NCBI GenBank assembly: GCA_964514215.1
Contig: CAZEPW010000031.1
Span: 1-40,727 of the forward strand
Reading direction: 5' to 3'
Origin: CAYQUC01 sp964514215
Lineage (GTDB): Bacteria > Pseudomonadota > Gammaproteobacteria > UBA6429 > Thiohalophilaceae
DNA length: 40,727 nucleotides
In this document: positions 16,425 to 24,246 of the stretch, piece by piece
Layout of the letters: every line of letters begins with the position of its first letter
Position numbering within the stretch: the first letter of the stretch is position 1
Notes under the pieces: model-generated
What the model saw: the letters and a program-made list of their open reading frames with translations, nothing else
What the model was told of the DNA's origin: nothing
Databases searched by the model: none
Made by a program: the position numbers and the translations under genes

Positions 16425-16456
16425 AATAGCGCACCATCAAATAATGGTGCGTTATT
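16425..16456. terminator. Bidirectional terminator hairpin
   Basis: AATAGCGCACCAT (16425-16437) pairs with ATGGTGCGTTATT (16444-16456) over 13 bases with one G-U pair and a 6-base loop. It lies between the convergent barrel gene (stop 16399) and the DUF2892 gene (stop 16479). Confidence 0.8.
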
Positions 16457-16478
16457 CTAAATCTTTATTGTTTTATCA

Positions 16479-16685
16479 TTACTGAGCTAGTTCAGACTCA
16501 GTTTTCATTCCCATTTTTCGCATGATCATGCCAGGTATACAAAACCCGGTGAATGAGCTTTGAAATGCGTTAAAGCCAACAAATAATGTTACCCATGCCC
16601 AAAGTGGATTGTGATACATTGCTAACAATGTAGTCGCCATAATCATGGCTCCAGCGAATGCAAATAGTGTTTTTTCTACTGACAT
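16479..16685 (-). CDS. DUF2892 (YgaP-type) inner-membrane protein
   Basis: A 68-residue protein with two hydrophobic segments (about 6-24 and 28-45) and the F.G...QSSFTGFCPG-like stretch (SSFTGFCIPGMIMRKMG) typical of the DUF2892/YgaP membrane domain. Such proteins are often near rhodanese or sulfide/thiosulfate and metal stress genes; here no rhodanese is fused or adjacent. The conserved Cys lies in GFC. GAGGAAC precedes the ATG. Its function is unknown; a link to the neighbouring Met-rich barrel is possible but they are convergent and separately terminated. Confidence 0.8.
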   Translation of the reverse strand: MSVEKTLFAFAGAMIMATTLLAMYHNPLWAWVTLFVGFNAFQSSFTGFCIPGMIMRKMGMKTESELAQ

Positions 16686-17055
16686 AATAGTTCCTCGTAA
16701 TATAGTTCTGTTGTAAAAGATATCAATACATCTGTGTGCATTTTGATGATGACATTATACCTTTTATGAAAAAAATGTATGTCTCATAAGGTACATAAAA
16801 CAAGTATATTTGTAAGTTCTTACTATTTTACAACATAAAACCAATTAGCCTCAATATAACTTTATAAATCAACAATTTAAAGTGCTAACATATTGATTTA
16901 CGATTGTTAAAAATCGCAAATTTACCTATATTTTTTATGTAATTAGTTCATTTTAAGGGGATAAATAGATAGTTTGTTAGTTTTTTCAAACCCCAACAGC
17001 AGCAGATAATTTAAGCCACCATCATGTTGGGATTCCTGGCGCCACCCCAACCTAC
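16686..17055. other. AT-rich gap upstream of DUF2892 gene and downstream of LysR gene
   Basis: This 370-base stretch has no coding region that I can support. The left part must carry the minus-strand promoter for the DUF2892 gene. The right end has the hairpin repeat at 17026-17051. Confidence 0.4.
17026..17051. repeat. Hairpin resembling a dispersed intergenic repeat, terminator position
   Basis: GTTGGG (17026-17031) pairs with CCCAAC (17046-17051) around a loop containing the palindrome GGCGCC, and a further CCCAACA copy lies at 16992-16998. The TAGGTTGGG...CCCAACA layout recalls short palindromic repeats scattered between genes in many proteobacteria. It begins 5 bases after the LysR stop on the minus strand and may end that transcript. 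Confidence 0.5.
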
Positions 17056-17958
17056 CTAATAGTTTTGTAAAAATCGTTCTGAGAGCAAATCAATAAAGAC
17101 ACGGGTTTTTAACGGCAAATAGTCCTTTGAGGGATACACCAACCAAACAGAGCTATCATAATTTGTAGTTGTAACATCATACTCAGGAAATAACCGAACC
17201 AATTTACCCTGATTTATATCATTTTTTACCAACCAATCGGGTAATAACGATAACCCCATGCCAAGCAATGTGCATTGTTTGATGGCATTTGAATTGGTAA
17301 TCACAACCGAATTATTTGTCTTGGCTTCGATAATTTTTTGTTGTTGATCTTTGAATAACCAATTTAAGTTATAACCTGAAATAGGAAACAATAAACATTT
17401 ATGATCAATTATTTCGTTGGGGTTTTCAGGCCTACCGTTTCGCGCTATATATTCAGGGCTTGCGCAAATAAAAAATTTCATTTTAGCTAAACGTTTGGCG
17501 ATATAACTGGAGTCTTGTAAGGTTCCTAACCGTATTGCAACATCAATACGTTCATCAATTAAATCTAAATAACTATCCGTTAGATTTAAATCGATAGTTA
17601 GTGCGGGATATTTTTCTGCAAGCTCGGGCAATAACGGCACAATTTGAATGCCACCAAAAACGGTGGCTGCGGTTATGCGCAATGTGCCTGCGGGTTGCTC
17701 CGTTAAATCGGCGGCCATTTGTTGCGCTGATTGCAAGTCATCAATGATCATCTTGACGCGATTAAAATACGCCATACCGGCTTCGGTTGGTTCGAGCTTG
17801 CGGGTGGAGCGTTGGAACAAACGAATCCCCAATTCTTTTTCGAGTGCCGTAATCGAGCGAGACACCGACGATGGCGCAATATTATGGATGCGCGCAATAT
17901 CCGTAAAATTACGGTGCTGTATGACTTCAACAAAAAGATGTAAAGTAGAAACGTCCAT
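17056..17958 (-). CDS. LysR-family regulator, divergent from peroxiredoxin
   Basis: A 300-residue LysR-type regulator: N-terminal winged helix-turn-helix (about 1-60; NFTDIARIHNIAPSSVSRSITALEKELG), linker helix, then the two-lobe effector domain with the typical GTLRI start near residue 90. The frame is open to a further ATG at 17988, but the MDVSTLHLF start at 17958 matches the family N-terminus and keeps the upstream palindrome (17970-17988) in the promoter. It is divergent from a peroxiredoxin gene with about a 105-base gap, the classic layout for a LysR activator and its target. A peroxide or thiol response is a reasonable inference, though the inducer is unknown. The hairpin at 17026-17051 follows the stop. 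Confidence 0.9.
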   Translation of the reverse strand: MDVSTLHLFVEVIQHRNFTDIARIHNIAPSSVSRSITALEKELGIRLFQRSTRKLEPTEAGMAYFNRVKMIIDDLQSAQQMAADLTEQPAGTLRITAATVFGGIQIVPLLPELAEKYPALTIDLNLTDSYLDLIDERIDVAIRLGTLQDSSYIAKRLAKMKFFICASPEYIARNGRPENPNEIIDHKCLLFPISGYNLNWLFKDQQQKIIEAKTNNSVVITNSNAIKQCTLLGMGLSLLPDWLVKNDINQGKLVRLFPEYDVTTTNYDSSVWLVYPSKDYLPLKTRVFIDLLSERFLQNY

Positions 17959-17969
17959 TAATGCAGTAT

Positions 17970-17988
17970 ATGCAATAATGATTTGCAT
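17970..17988. promoter_or_regulatory. LysR operator candidate
   Basis: ATGCAA-TAATGAT-TTGCAT is a perfect 6-7-6 inverted repeat 11 bases upstream of the preferred LysR start and in the gap shared with the peroxiredoxin gene. The size and T...A symmetry fit LysR-type sites. Confidence 0.5.
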
Positions 17989-18063
17989 TAATACCGATTT
18001 ATTGAAGTATTTGTGTGGAATACACTGTGTTTGTACCTGAAATTAATCAAATAGGAGATTCAC

Positions 18064-18723
18064 ATGACAAATACCGTGCCTTCATATAAAACCGATGTCG
18101 AGCAATTAATAACACAATTAGCTGAGATGATACCGGCTGATAAGTTTGCCGTTTTTAATAAAGACGCAAAACAATTGGCAGCAGACTATCATTCACCGCT
18201 AAAACTGCAACAAGGTGATAAAGCCCCCGAGTTTTCATTACCCAATGCAGCCGGAAAATCAATTGCATTATCAACGTTATTGCAACAAGGCCCTGTGGTC
18301 GTCACATTTTATCGTGGTGTATGGTGTCCGTATTGCAATTTACAATTAAAAAATTATCAACAAATATTGCCGCAGTTAACGGCCGCCGGTGCAAGCCTAT
18401 TGGCTATTTCACCGATGACACCGGATAACACACTTGGTATGCAGCAGACTAATGAGCTGGAGTTTGAAGTGTTAAGTGATGTTGGAAATAAAGTGGCTAC
18501 ATTGTTTACCACTGTTTTCAAAAACAACGAAGGGCCAGTGCAAGCCATGAGTGAAATGGGATTTGATTTTAATAGTTTTTATGATGATGATTCTGGCGAA
18601 ATTCCTGTTCCGGCAACATTTGTTATTGCTAAGGATTCAACCGTGTTATTTGCACACTCTGCTGGTGGTGATTATCGTGGGCGAACTGAAGCGCAAGCAA
18701 TTTTGGATGCTGTTAATTCGTAA
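18064..18723 (+). CDS. AhpC/TSA-type peroxiredoxin-like protein
   Basis: A 219-residue cytoplasmic protein of the thioredoxin fold. The motif FYRGVWCPYCNLQL places C88 and C91 as a CxxC pair at the start of the catalytic helix, typical of the peroxiredoxin-like AhpC/TSA branch. GDKAPEFSLPN (about 51-61) is the usual first strand motif. The N-terminal 45 residues form a helical extension seen in this branch. It should reduce peroxides or act as a thiol oxidoreductase using a thioredoxin- or glutathione-type partner. AGGAG lies 6 bases before the ATG. It is divergent from a LysR regulator, which probably controls it. A short GGTGGGC hairpin follows the gene. Confidence 0.9.
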   Translation: MTNTVPSYKTDVEQLITQLAEMIPADKFAVFNKDAKQLAADYHSPLKLQQGDKAPEFSLPNAAGKSIALSTLLQQGPVVVTFYRGVWCPYCNLQLKNYQQILPQLTAAGASLLAISPMTPDNTLGMQQTNELEFEVLSDVGNKVATLFTTVFKNNEGPVQAMSEMGFDFNSFYDDDSGEIPVPATFVIAKDSTVLFAHSAGGDYRGRTEAQAILDAVNS

Positions 18724-18755
18724 TGACATTTTTATAGTGAACAATTGATGAGTGT

Positions 18756-18772
18756 GGTGGGCACTGCCCACC
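18756..18772. repeat. GGTGGGC hairpin (dispersed repeat copy 1), terminator position
   Basis: GGTGGGC (18756-18762), ACT loop, GCCCACC (18766-18772), followed by CTAC. A closely related element occurs at 30045-30069. It lies between the convergent peroxiredoxin and LysR genes and can act as a bidirectional terminator. Confidence 0.7.
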
Positions 18773-18784
18773 CTACTTTATAGC

Positions 18785-19696
18785 TTAAATAACAGCGTTA
18801 AAATGCTGTACGCAAAAATTTTTAAAGGTTTTAATCAACTCCGAGTTATAACGGTTAGCAGTATACACAACGGAGAGTTTAAGCTTTTCGGTTTTCGTTA
18901 AATTAAATAAATCCAAACGCCATTCGGGTAGTACTCGCACTAATTTATTTTGTTCTAAGTCGTTACGGCAATTAATCGATGGTAATTCCCCGATGCCCAT
19001 GCCACTTTCGATTGCTAATTGGATGGCGATATAATGATTTAAGGACAATGATTCATTTAAATCAATCGTTATTTTTTGCTGTTGTTTAACAAATTTCCAT
19101 TGCTTGGTATCGTGCCAGTTCGTGCCGCAAATTAATTGATGGTTGCTTAATGCCGAGGGATCGGCAGGTTGCCCGTTGCTGCGAATGTAGTCCGGGCTGG
19201 CAACAAGGATGTGATCGTATTCCAATAATGGAATGGCAATCAGACTGCTGTCACTTAATTCACCCACTCTCAGTGCCACGTCGATGCCGTCTTCAATAAA
19301 TTTTAATTGCGCGCCGGTAAACTGAACTTTAAGCCGAATATTAGGATAGCTTTGCTTGAATTTTTGCAATAGCGGCATGATGATGCTTTTTTCAAGGCCG
19401 GGTGGCACCGTGATACGCAAGGTTCCGCTATCAATCGCTTCGGTATCAACCAGATTTTGCCGTGCAGCATTCAGGGTGCTGACCGAGGGTTGAATATTCT
19501 CATAAAAGATACGGCCTTTTTCGGTCAGCCGTAGCTGTCGGGTGGTTCGCTCCAATAGCTGTACTCCCAGATTCGATTCCAAATCTGAAATTTTTCGGCT
19601 AATCGTTGATGTTGGCACCCCTGTTTTCCCCGAAGCCACAGTAAAGCTTTTATATTCAACCACTTGAACAAATAAGTACATCGAATTTAGATCCAT
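18785..19696 (-). CDS. LysR-family regulator, divergent from unknown secreted protein
   Basis: A 303-residue LysR-type regulator starting MDLNSMYLFVQVVEY, with the winged helix-turn-helix at about 1-60 (SFTVASGKTGVPTSTISRKISDLESNLG) and the effector domain opening with GTLRITVPPGLEK near residue 91. It belongs to the CrgA/AaeR-like group that resembles the other LysR gene here at 17056. It is divergent from the secreted protein gene at 19795 with a 98-base gap, so that gene is its probable target. CATAATT...AATTATG at 19694-19720 spans the start codon as a loose dyad. The inducer cannot be read from the sequence. Confidence 0.88.
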   Translation of the reverse strand: MDLNSMYLFVQVVEYKSFTVASGKTGVPTSTISRKISDLESNLGVQLLERTTRQLRLTEKGRIFYENIQPSVSTLNAARQNLVDTEAIDSGTLRITVPPGLEKSIIMPLLQKFKQSYPNIRLKVQFTGAQLKFIEDGIDVALRVGELSDSSLIAIPLLEYDHILVASPDYIRSNGQPADPSALSNHQLICGTNWHDTKQWKFVKQQQKITIDLNESLSLNHYIAIQLAIESGMGIGELPSINCRNDLEQNKLVRVLPEWRLDLFNLTKTEKLKLSVVYTANRYNSELIKTFKNFCVQHFNAVI

Positions 19697-19794
19697 AATT
19701 ATCCCATAGATGAAATTATGTTTTACAAAATCACTCTTTATCCTGTATTTGAAATAACTATATACTATTTTTTCACCAAATAAGAGGAAAAAAT

Positions 19795-20448
19795 ATGCGA
19801 TTATATAAACGAATAGTGTTTAGCGCCGTTGTCTGTAGCACATTGATAATGGGCATAATGGCAAACAGCCATGCCGCCAGCGACAAAGCGGATGCCAAAA
19901 AAGCCACGACAAAATATCAGAATTTTAACTGGCAGTCGCCACGTCAATGGCAAGGCGCGGTGTTTGATGTGCCAACTTGGTTTGCGAAAGACATGCTTTA
20001 TACCGGTCGAGAAGTTATTCGGTTTCATGATGGTTTTTATGACGAAAGCGCAACGGGTTTTTGGACATATGCCTTTGCTTTGCTCGTCACGCAAACCGAG
20101 ACACCAACAACCAACGCCTTGCTTGAAGAAACCAAACGGTATTTTGTCGGGCTTGCTCGTGGCATTGGTAAAAAAAATAGTGTCGACTACCCCGCCAATA
20201 AAATTAAAGTGACAGCGAAATCCGATTGGTTGGTATCAAACGATTCCAAATACCGTTCGCAAAATTATTTTTTAGAAAGCTTTGATCCGTTTACAACAGG
20301 AAAACCAATAAAGCTAAACGTAAAAATTACCACCTGGCTTTGTTCTGATAAACAGCGCGCCATTCATTATTCGATATCACCTCATCCGATGAGCCATAAA
20401 ATTTGGAAAGAACTTGATGATGAAGTTGCGGCATTAAAATGTTGGTAA
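19795..20448 (+). CDS. Exported protein of unknown function
   Basis: A 217-residue protein with a signal peptide ending SHAAS at about residue 29. I do not recognise a family. The mature part has a W/F/Y-rich N-terminal region (NFNWQSPRQWQGAVFDVPTWFAKDM), a central T-rich helix-like segment and two cysteines near the end (C185-type LCSD and the final KCW), which may form a disulphide. AAGAGGAAAAA precedes the ATG and TATACT (19761-19766) is a likely -10 element. It is divergent from a LysR regulator and is followed by a hairpin at 20547-20580. A periplasmic location is likely; no catalytic motif is visible. Confidence 0.75.
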   Translation: MRLYKRIVFSAVVCSTLIMGIMANSHAASDKADAKKATTKYQNFNWQSPRQWQGAVFDVPTWFAKDMLYTGREVIRFHDGFYDESATGFWTYAFALLVTQTETPTTNALLEETKRYFVGLARGIGKKNSVDYPANKIKVTAKSDWLVSNDSKYRSQNYFLESFDPFTTGKPIKLNVKITTWLCSDKQRAIHYSISPHPMSHKIWKELDDEVAALKCW

Positions 20449-20546
20449 GTACTAGCTTAGTTTAAAGTTTAAGCAACGATTTATAATTAATTATGGAGAG
20501 GTTATACAAGCGATTTACAATAATATGTTAAATTAGGTATACTGAA

Positions 20547-20580
20547 AAAATACCAATGTTTTTGAACAGACATTGGTATT
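20547..20580 (+). terminator. Terminator hairpin after exported protein gene
   Basis: AAATACCAATGT (20547-20558) pairs perfectly with ACATTGGTATTT (20569-20580), followed by GTTAT. It lies about 100 bases after the gene at 19795. TATACT at 20537-20542 just before it could be the -10 of the next gene, in which case the hairpin would sit at the 5' end of that mRNA. Confidence 0.65.
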
Positions 20581-20622
20581 TGTTATAAAAATAAAAACAA
20601 ATAACTAAAAGGTGACAAGCTT

Positions 20623-21498
20623 GTGAAACTTTATAATCCCATAAAAAATATATCCATTTTGCTACTCATTACAGCTGTATCCGCTTGTAGCAGTACGTAT
20701 CGTATTCCGGTTTACGATAATATACCTGAAAAAATTAAATCAACCGATGTTACTGTTGGTTTAAATCAGGAAGAAGTCTATGTGAAGTTTATTGCGACAA
20801 ATAGCGGTGGAGCTGGCGTTAGTTTTGGAATTTTAGGTGCGATAATTTCATCGGTGATTGATTCTGCGCTTAATTCATCAAGTTCGAAAGATGCAGAAAA
20901 ATTAGCTAAACCACTGAGAGATTCAATCGTGGATATTGATTTTAGCAAAGAATTTGTTTCTGCTCTAAATGAAAAATTAAAAGATGTTTCATGGTTAAAA
21001 GCCAATAACGCCACAGTAAATAATTCATATCAATTTGATAAAACCGCAGAAATGGTTAAAGGTAGCTCAAGTAATGCAGTATTATTAATTTCAACTAATT
21101 ATTATATGGATCCTGCTTTGGATTCATTTAATATAAATACAGTATTAACCATGTATCCTAATGATGCCTCGCTGCTTGCGGTAGCAGAAAAAAATCGTCC
21201 GGATCTAGAGACGCAATTTATATATCGAAATAAAATTCGATTTAAATTTAAATTGTTAGCCAAAGTAACAACAAAAGAAGTTGCAATCAAAGAGTGGACA
21301 AAAAATAATGCAAAAGAATTAACTACTGCGCTACGCATTGGTGTAGGCAAAGTAGCCGAAATGGTTGCGCTAGATTTATCAAACATTGTTAATAAAAATG
21401 CTAAAACAGATAGCCGAACAGAAACTATTGTTGCTACGGGTGAAAATTTTAAAATTTCACGGTTAGCCAATGGTGATTTACTCGCAACGATAAATTAA
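20623..21498 (+). CDS. Lipoprotein of unknown function
   Basis: A 291-residue protein with a type II signal peptide; the lipobox VSAC puts the lipidated Cys at residue 22. The start is a GTG with AAAGGTGAC upstream. The mature part has a glycine-rich hydrophobic loop (GGAGVSFGILGAIISSVIDSALNS, in part) that could insert in or contact a membrane, then a mixed alpha/beta region. It ends in ATGENFKISRLANGDLLATIN. I do not recognise the family. It is followed by an intrinsic terminator that sits directly before a second, unrelated lipoprotein gene, and the two may act together in the envelope. Confidence 0.75.
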   Translation: MKLYNPIKNISILLLITAVSACSSTYRIPVYDNIPEKIKSTDVTVGLNQEEVYVKFIATNSGGAGVSFGILGAIISSVIDSALNSSSSKDAEKLAKPLRDSIVDIDFSKEFVSALNEKLKDVSWLKANNATVNNSYQFDKTAEMVKGSSSNAVLLISTNYYMDPALDSFNINTVLTMYPNDASLLAVAEKNRPDLETQFIYRNKIRFKFKLLAKVTTKEVAIKEWTKNNAKELTTALRIGVGKVAEMVALDLSNIVNKNAKTDSRTETIVATGENFKISRLANGDLLATIN

Positions 21499-21516
21499 CC
21501 TTGTTTTCAATGATAC

Positions 21517-21550
21517 GCCACAGAAATATTGAATTTCTGTGGCATTTTTT
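21517..21550 (+). terminator. Intrinsic terminator or attenuator between two lipoprotein genes
   Basis: GCCACAGAAAT (21517-21527) pairs with ATTTCTGTGGC (21533-21543) around a 5-base loop and is followed by a run of six T after one A. This is a classic intrinsic terminator, ending only 24 bases before the next start codon. Confidence 0.85.
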
Positions 21551-21567
21551 ATGGATGAATTTTAATT

Positions 21568-22179
21568 ATGTTTATACGAATTAGTTTTTTAGTGTTAAGT
21601 TTATTTGCAGCTAGCTGTAGTTACGCGCCAGTTGAAACAAAAATGGCGTTTTCCAGAGTACACAGTAATAACTATACTGATGAAGCGCTAGAGTCAGATG
21701 ATGTTGCTATAACTGAATCAAATAAAATTAATGCTTGCAATGTTTTTGTATCACATTTAAACGATAAACGTCATAGTAAGAAAAGTTTTGGTACTTCTTA
21801 TCGTTATGAAAAATTTGCAAATAATGTTTCTGAATGGATTGAGACAGGTTTGCTAAGTATCAAGCCTCATCATGTTTATTTTAAAAAGTTAACAAATGAA
21901 AACGATTTGATTTTGGATGTGGATATATTAAAAGCCTATGTCCATCATAAAACAGTCGCTTTAAATGCGAATGTTGTGATTCGGGTGACATATTTAAATG
22001 ATGGTCAAACACAATCAAAGCTATATCGCGGTATGGATACCAGTATTAATTGGGCTGATGGCTCAGAAGATATTGAAGAAGGCATGAATGCTGCTATCTC
22101 AGAAATACTTGATGAAATGACGATTGAACTTAATAAAAGATGCAGAGCTACTATTATTTCTGCCAGTTTATCAAAGTAA
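21568..22179 (+). CDS. Small lipoprotein of unknown function
   Basis: A 203-residue protein with the lipobox FAASC; the lipidated Cys is at residue 17. The mature part contains a helix-rich segment and a strand pattern LILDVDILKAYVHHKTVALNANVVIRV resembling periplasmic lipoproteins that assist transport complexes, but I cannot name a family. Two Cys (C59-type NACN and KRCRA) may pair. No good Shine-Dalgarno precedes the ATG, and the preceding intrinsic terminator is 24 bases away, so expression must come from read-through or a promoter inside the upstream gene or hairpin. The gene is convergent with the HxlR regulator. Confidence 0.72.
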   Translation: MFIRISFLVLSLFAASCSYAPVETKMAFSRVHSNNYTDEALESDDVAITESNKINACNVFVSHLNDKRHSKKSFGTSYRYEKFANNVSEWIETGLLSIKPHHVYFKKLTNENDLILDVDILKAYVHHKTVALNANVVIRVTYLNDGQTQSKLYRGMDTSINWADGSEDIEEGMNAAISEILDEMTIELNKRCRATIISASLSK

Positions 22180-22212
22180 GTCAAACGCTAAAAAATTGTT
22201 ATTAAATTATTT

Positions 22213-22536
22213 TTAAAGCTGTTCGCCGAATTCGGCCATTGCGAGTAACACCGATTGCAATTTTTTTCCTAAGGCTGTTAATTCATATTCGGTTGTTGGT
22301 GGCACCGTTGGATAAATTGTTCTTGTTAATAATTTTTGGCTTTCGAGTAGCCGCAGACGTGCGGTTAATACCTTGGGGCTAATGCCAGATAAGGCACGCT
22401 GAATCTCCGAATATCGCTTTTTACCGGGCAATAATTCTCGGATAACCAATGTTGTCCACTTGCCTTCAATAATTTGAGCCGTTTTTTTAACAGGACATTC
22501 GTCGCTACAAGCCGCACTATTACTATAGTTTTCCAT
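22213..22536 (-). CDS. HxlR-family transcriptional regulator
   Basis: A 107-residue winged-helix regulator. The N-terminus has CPVKKTAQIIEGKWTTLVIREL, the family signature with the conserved Cys before the first helix and the G-K-W turn. The recognition region is KRYSEIQRALSGISPKVLTARLRLLE and the wing is TEYELTALGKKL. HxlR proteins often sense redox or electrophiles through this Cys (C14-type). It is divergent from a SAM methyltransferase gene, its likely target, and an inverted repeat lies in the gap. Confidence 0.92.
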   Translation of the reverse strand: MENYSNSAACSDECPVKKTAQIIEGKWTTLVIRELLPGKKRYSEIQRALSGISPKVLTARLRLLESQKLLTRTIYPTVPPTTEYELTALGKKLQSVLLAMAEFGEQL

Positions 22537-22563
22537 TTAGCACCCTACTATCTTTTTGGTAAC

Positions 22564-22577
22564 TACTTCACAAAGTA
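22564..22577. promoter_or_regulatory. HxlR operator candidate
   Basis: TACTT-N4-AAGTA is a perfect 5-4-5 inverted repeat in the 91-base gap between the divergent HxlR and methyltransferase genes; partial symmetry (AACTA...TAGTT) continues outward. This size and location suit an HxlR dimer. Confidence 0.45.
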
Positions 22578-22627
22578 TAGTTATGACCCTAAGATATCAC
22601 AAGTTGAACGAGTCGTGAGGAAAATTA

Positions 22628-23299
22628 GTGTTTCGTTGGTTAACCCAATTAATAGCAAGCGCACATCTTAACTTACTGTTGGTAATTAAACCGCCGTTAT
22701 TATTTCATAAAATAAATAACTTAGTGTGGTACCGTCAAATGTTACAACAGTGGTTGCAGGAAAATCATTTTAAAACGGGATCACAATTATTAGAAATTGG
22801 TTGTGCCACGGGTGTTATGTCAGAATATTTAGCTGTCAGTGGTTTTACCGTTACTGCTGTTGATAAATCGAATGCCATGATTAATAGCGCACTAAAAAAT
22901 AATCCTGATACCACGGTAGACTATAAAGTTGCCGATGTTTTTAATCTGCCCTTTCAGCAAAAAAAATTTGATATTGTTGTTTGTGCCTCATTGCTTAATG
23001 TTATTCCAAATCCCCAAAAGGCACTAACTGAAATTAAACGTGTTTGTATGCCCGGAGCTACAATTAGTTTTCTTGTGCCTCAAGAAAATTTTAGCTCAGA
23101 TCAATTTGAGAGTCTGGTTCAATCACTTAAGTTATCGGGTTTCTCGTTGGCAGCGTTGAGTCAGTGGCATCAATTAGCACCAAAAATGCAAAAACAAAAT
23201 GTTAGTCGTTTGCTAAAAAATAGTGAGCTATTGCCTACAGTTACTCAAGATTATTTAAACGGAATGGTTTTTTCAATAACAGCTTGTTATTCAGGTTAA
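22628..23299 (+). CDS. Class I SAM-dependent methyltransferase
   Basis: A 223-residue protein. Motif I is LLEIGCATG (residues 54-62), followed by the acidic end of strand 2 at D79 (TVTAVDKSN) and motif II/III (FDIVVCASLLNVIPNPQKAL). This is the UbiE/COQ5-like methyltransferase fold, but the substrate cannot be predicted. The start is a GTG with GTGAGGAAA upstream. A hydrophobic stretch before the fold (LNLLLVIKPPLLF) may contact membrane or lipid substrate. It is divergent from an HxlR regulator and 5 bases upstream of the MBL-fold lipoprotein gene, so the two are probably cotranscribed. Confidence 0.88.
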   Translation: MFRWLTQLIASAHLNLLLVIKPPLLFHKINNLVWYRQMLQQWLQENHFKTGSQLLEIGCATGVMSEYLAVSGFTVTAVDKSNAMINSALKNNPDTTVDYKVADVFNLPFQQKKFDIVVCASLLNVIPNPQKALTEIKRVCMPGATISFLVPQENFSSDQFESLVQSLKLSGFSLAALSQWHQLAPKMQKQNVSRLLKNSELLPTVTQDYLNGMVFSITACYSG

Positions 23300-23304
23300 T
23301 TAAT

Positions 23305-24147
23305 ATGATCAAAAAAATAGTAGTGCGCTTTTTCTTTATAATACTCGTTTATGGTCTTTTAGCATGTAGTATTCCGCCGGCCAAAAATAATCATGAGTTT
23401 TCCAATAAGAAAAAAAATTCTGTTATGTGGCTTGGTCATGCAACAACGTTATTTAATGTCAATGGTAAAAATTTTTTAACTGATCCACTCTTAACAGATT
23501 GTTTGGTTGTCCTTAAACGAAAAAATAAAATTGGATTAACATTGGCGCAATTACCTAAGATCGATGTTATTTTAATTTCACATGCGCATATTGATCATTT
23601 CCATAAATCAACATTACGGCAATTAGATAAATCCACAAAAATTATAGTACCCAAAGAGTTGTATGATGACACACGTGCATTGGGTTTTACTGATATTATT
23701 GCAATTCAAGAAAATCAAACGGTACAGTTTGATGGTATTGAAGTAATAGCGAAAGCTGTTAAACATGCTGCACCATCATTGAGTTATATCATTGATGCGG
23801 AAAAAACAATTTATTTTGGAGGCGATTCGGCCTATTTTGATGGTTATAAGGAAATAGCCAAACAATATACGGTTGATTTAGCGTTATTAGCTATCGGACC
23901 AATACACGCTGAATCACTTAAAGCGCACCATCTTACTCCAGAACAGGCGATACGTGCATTTCAAGATTTAAATGCAAGCAAGGTATTGCCGATTCATCAC
24001 AGCACGTTTCGTCAAGGGCCGGCAATGATATGGCCTTTTATTAACATAAATGATGAGCTTAAAATATTTAAACAACAATTGGCTAACAATCATATTTCCA
24101 ATCAAGCTTTCATTGTTAGCCCTGGTGATATTATTTCATTTGAATGA
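23305..24147 (+). CDS. MBL-fold metallohydrolase lipoprotein (UlaG/NAPE-PLD-like)
   Basis: A 280-residue protein with a lipobox LLAC (lipidated C21 from the ATG at 23305). The metal site motif HAHIDH (H93, H95, D97, H98) is intact, with further ligands in VKHAAPS, GGDSAYFDG and PIHHSTFR. This pattern matches the beta-lactamase-fold branch that includes UlaG and N-acyl-phosphatidylethanolamine phospholipase D. It probably hydrolyses a phosphodiester or lactone substrate at the periplasmic face of a membrane. The start at 23305 is chosen over the ATG at 23284, which would overlap the methyltransferase gene. The gene follows the methyltransferase by 5 bases. Confidence 0.85.
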   Translation: MIKKIVVRFFFIILVYGLLACSIPPAKNNHEFSNKKKNSVMWLGHATTLFNVNGKNFLTDPLLTDCLVVLKRKNKIGLTLAQLPKIDVILISHAHIDHFHKSTLRQLDKSTKIIVPKELYDDTRALGFTDIIAIQENQTVQFDGIEVIAKAVKHAAPSLSYIIDAEKTIYFGGDSAYFDGYKEIAKQYTVDLALLAIGPIHAESLKAHHLTPEQAIRAFQDLNASKVLPIHHSTFRQGPAMIWPFININDELKIFKQQLANNHISNQAFIVSPGDIISFE

Positions 24148-24246
24148 TAAATAATGTGAATGATGAGTAAAACTTTGCTCAATTGTAGGATGCTCGAGCG
24201 ATAAATGTCTATACTGTAGATTTATAATGACTTATGAGCCAACACT

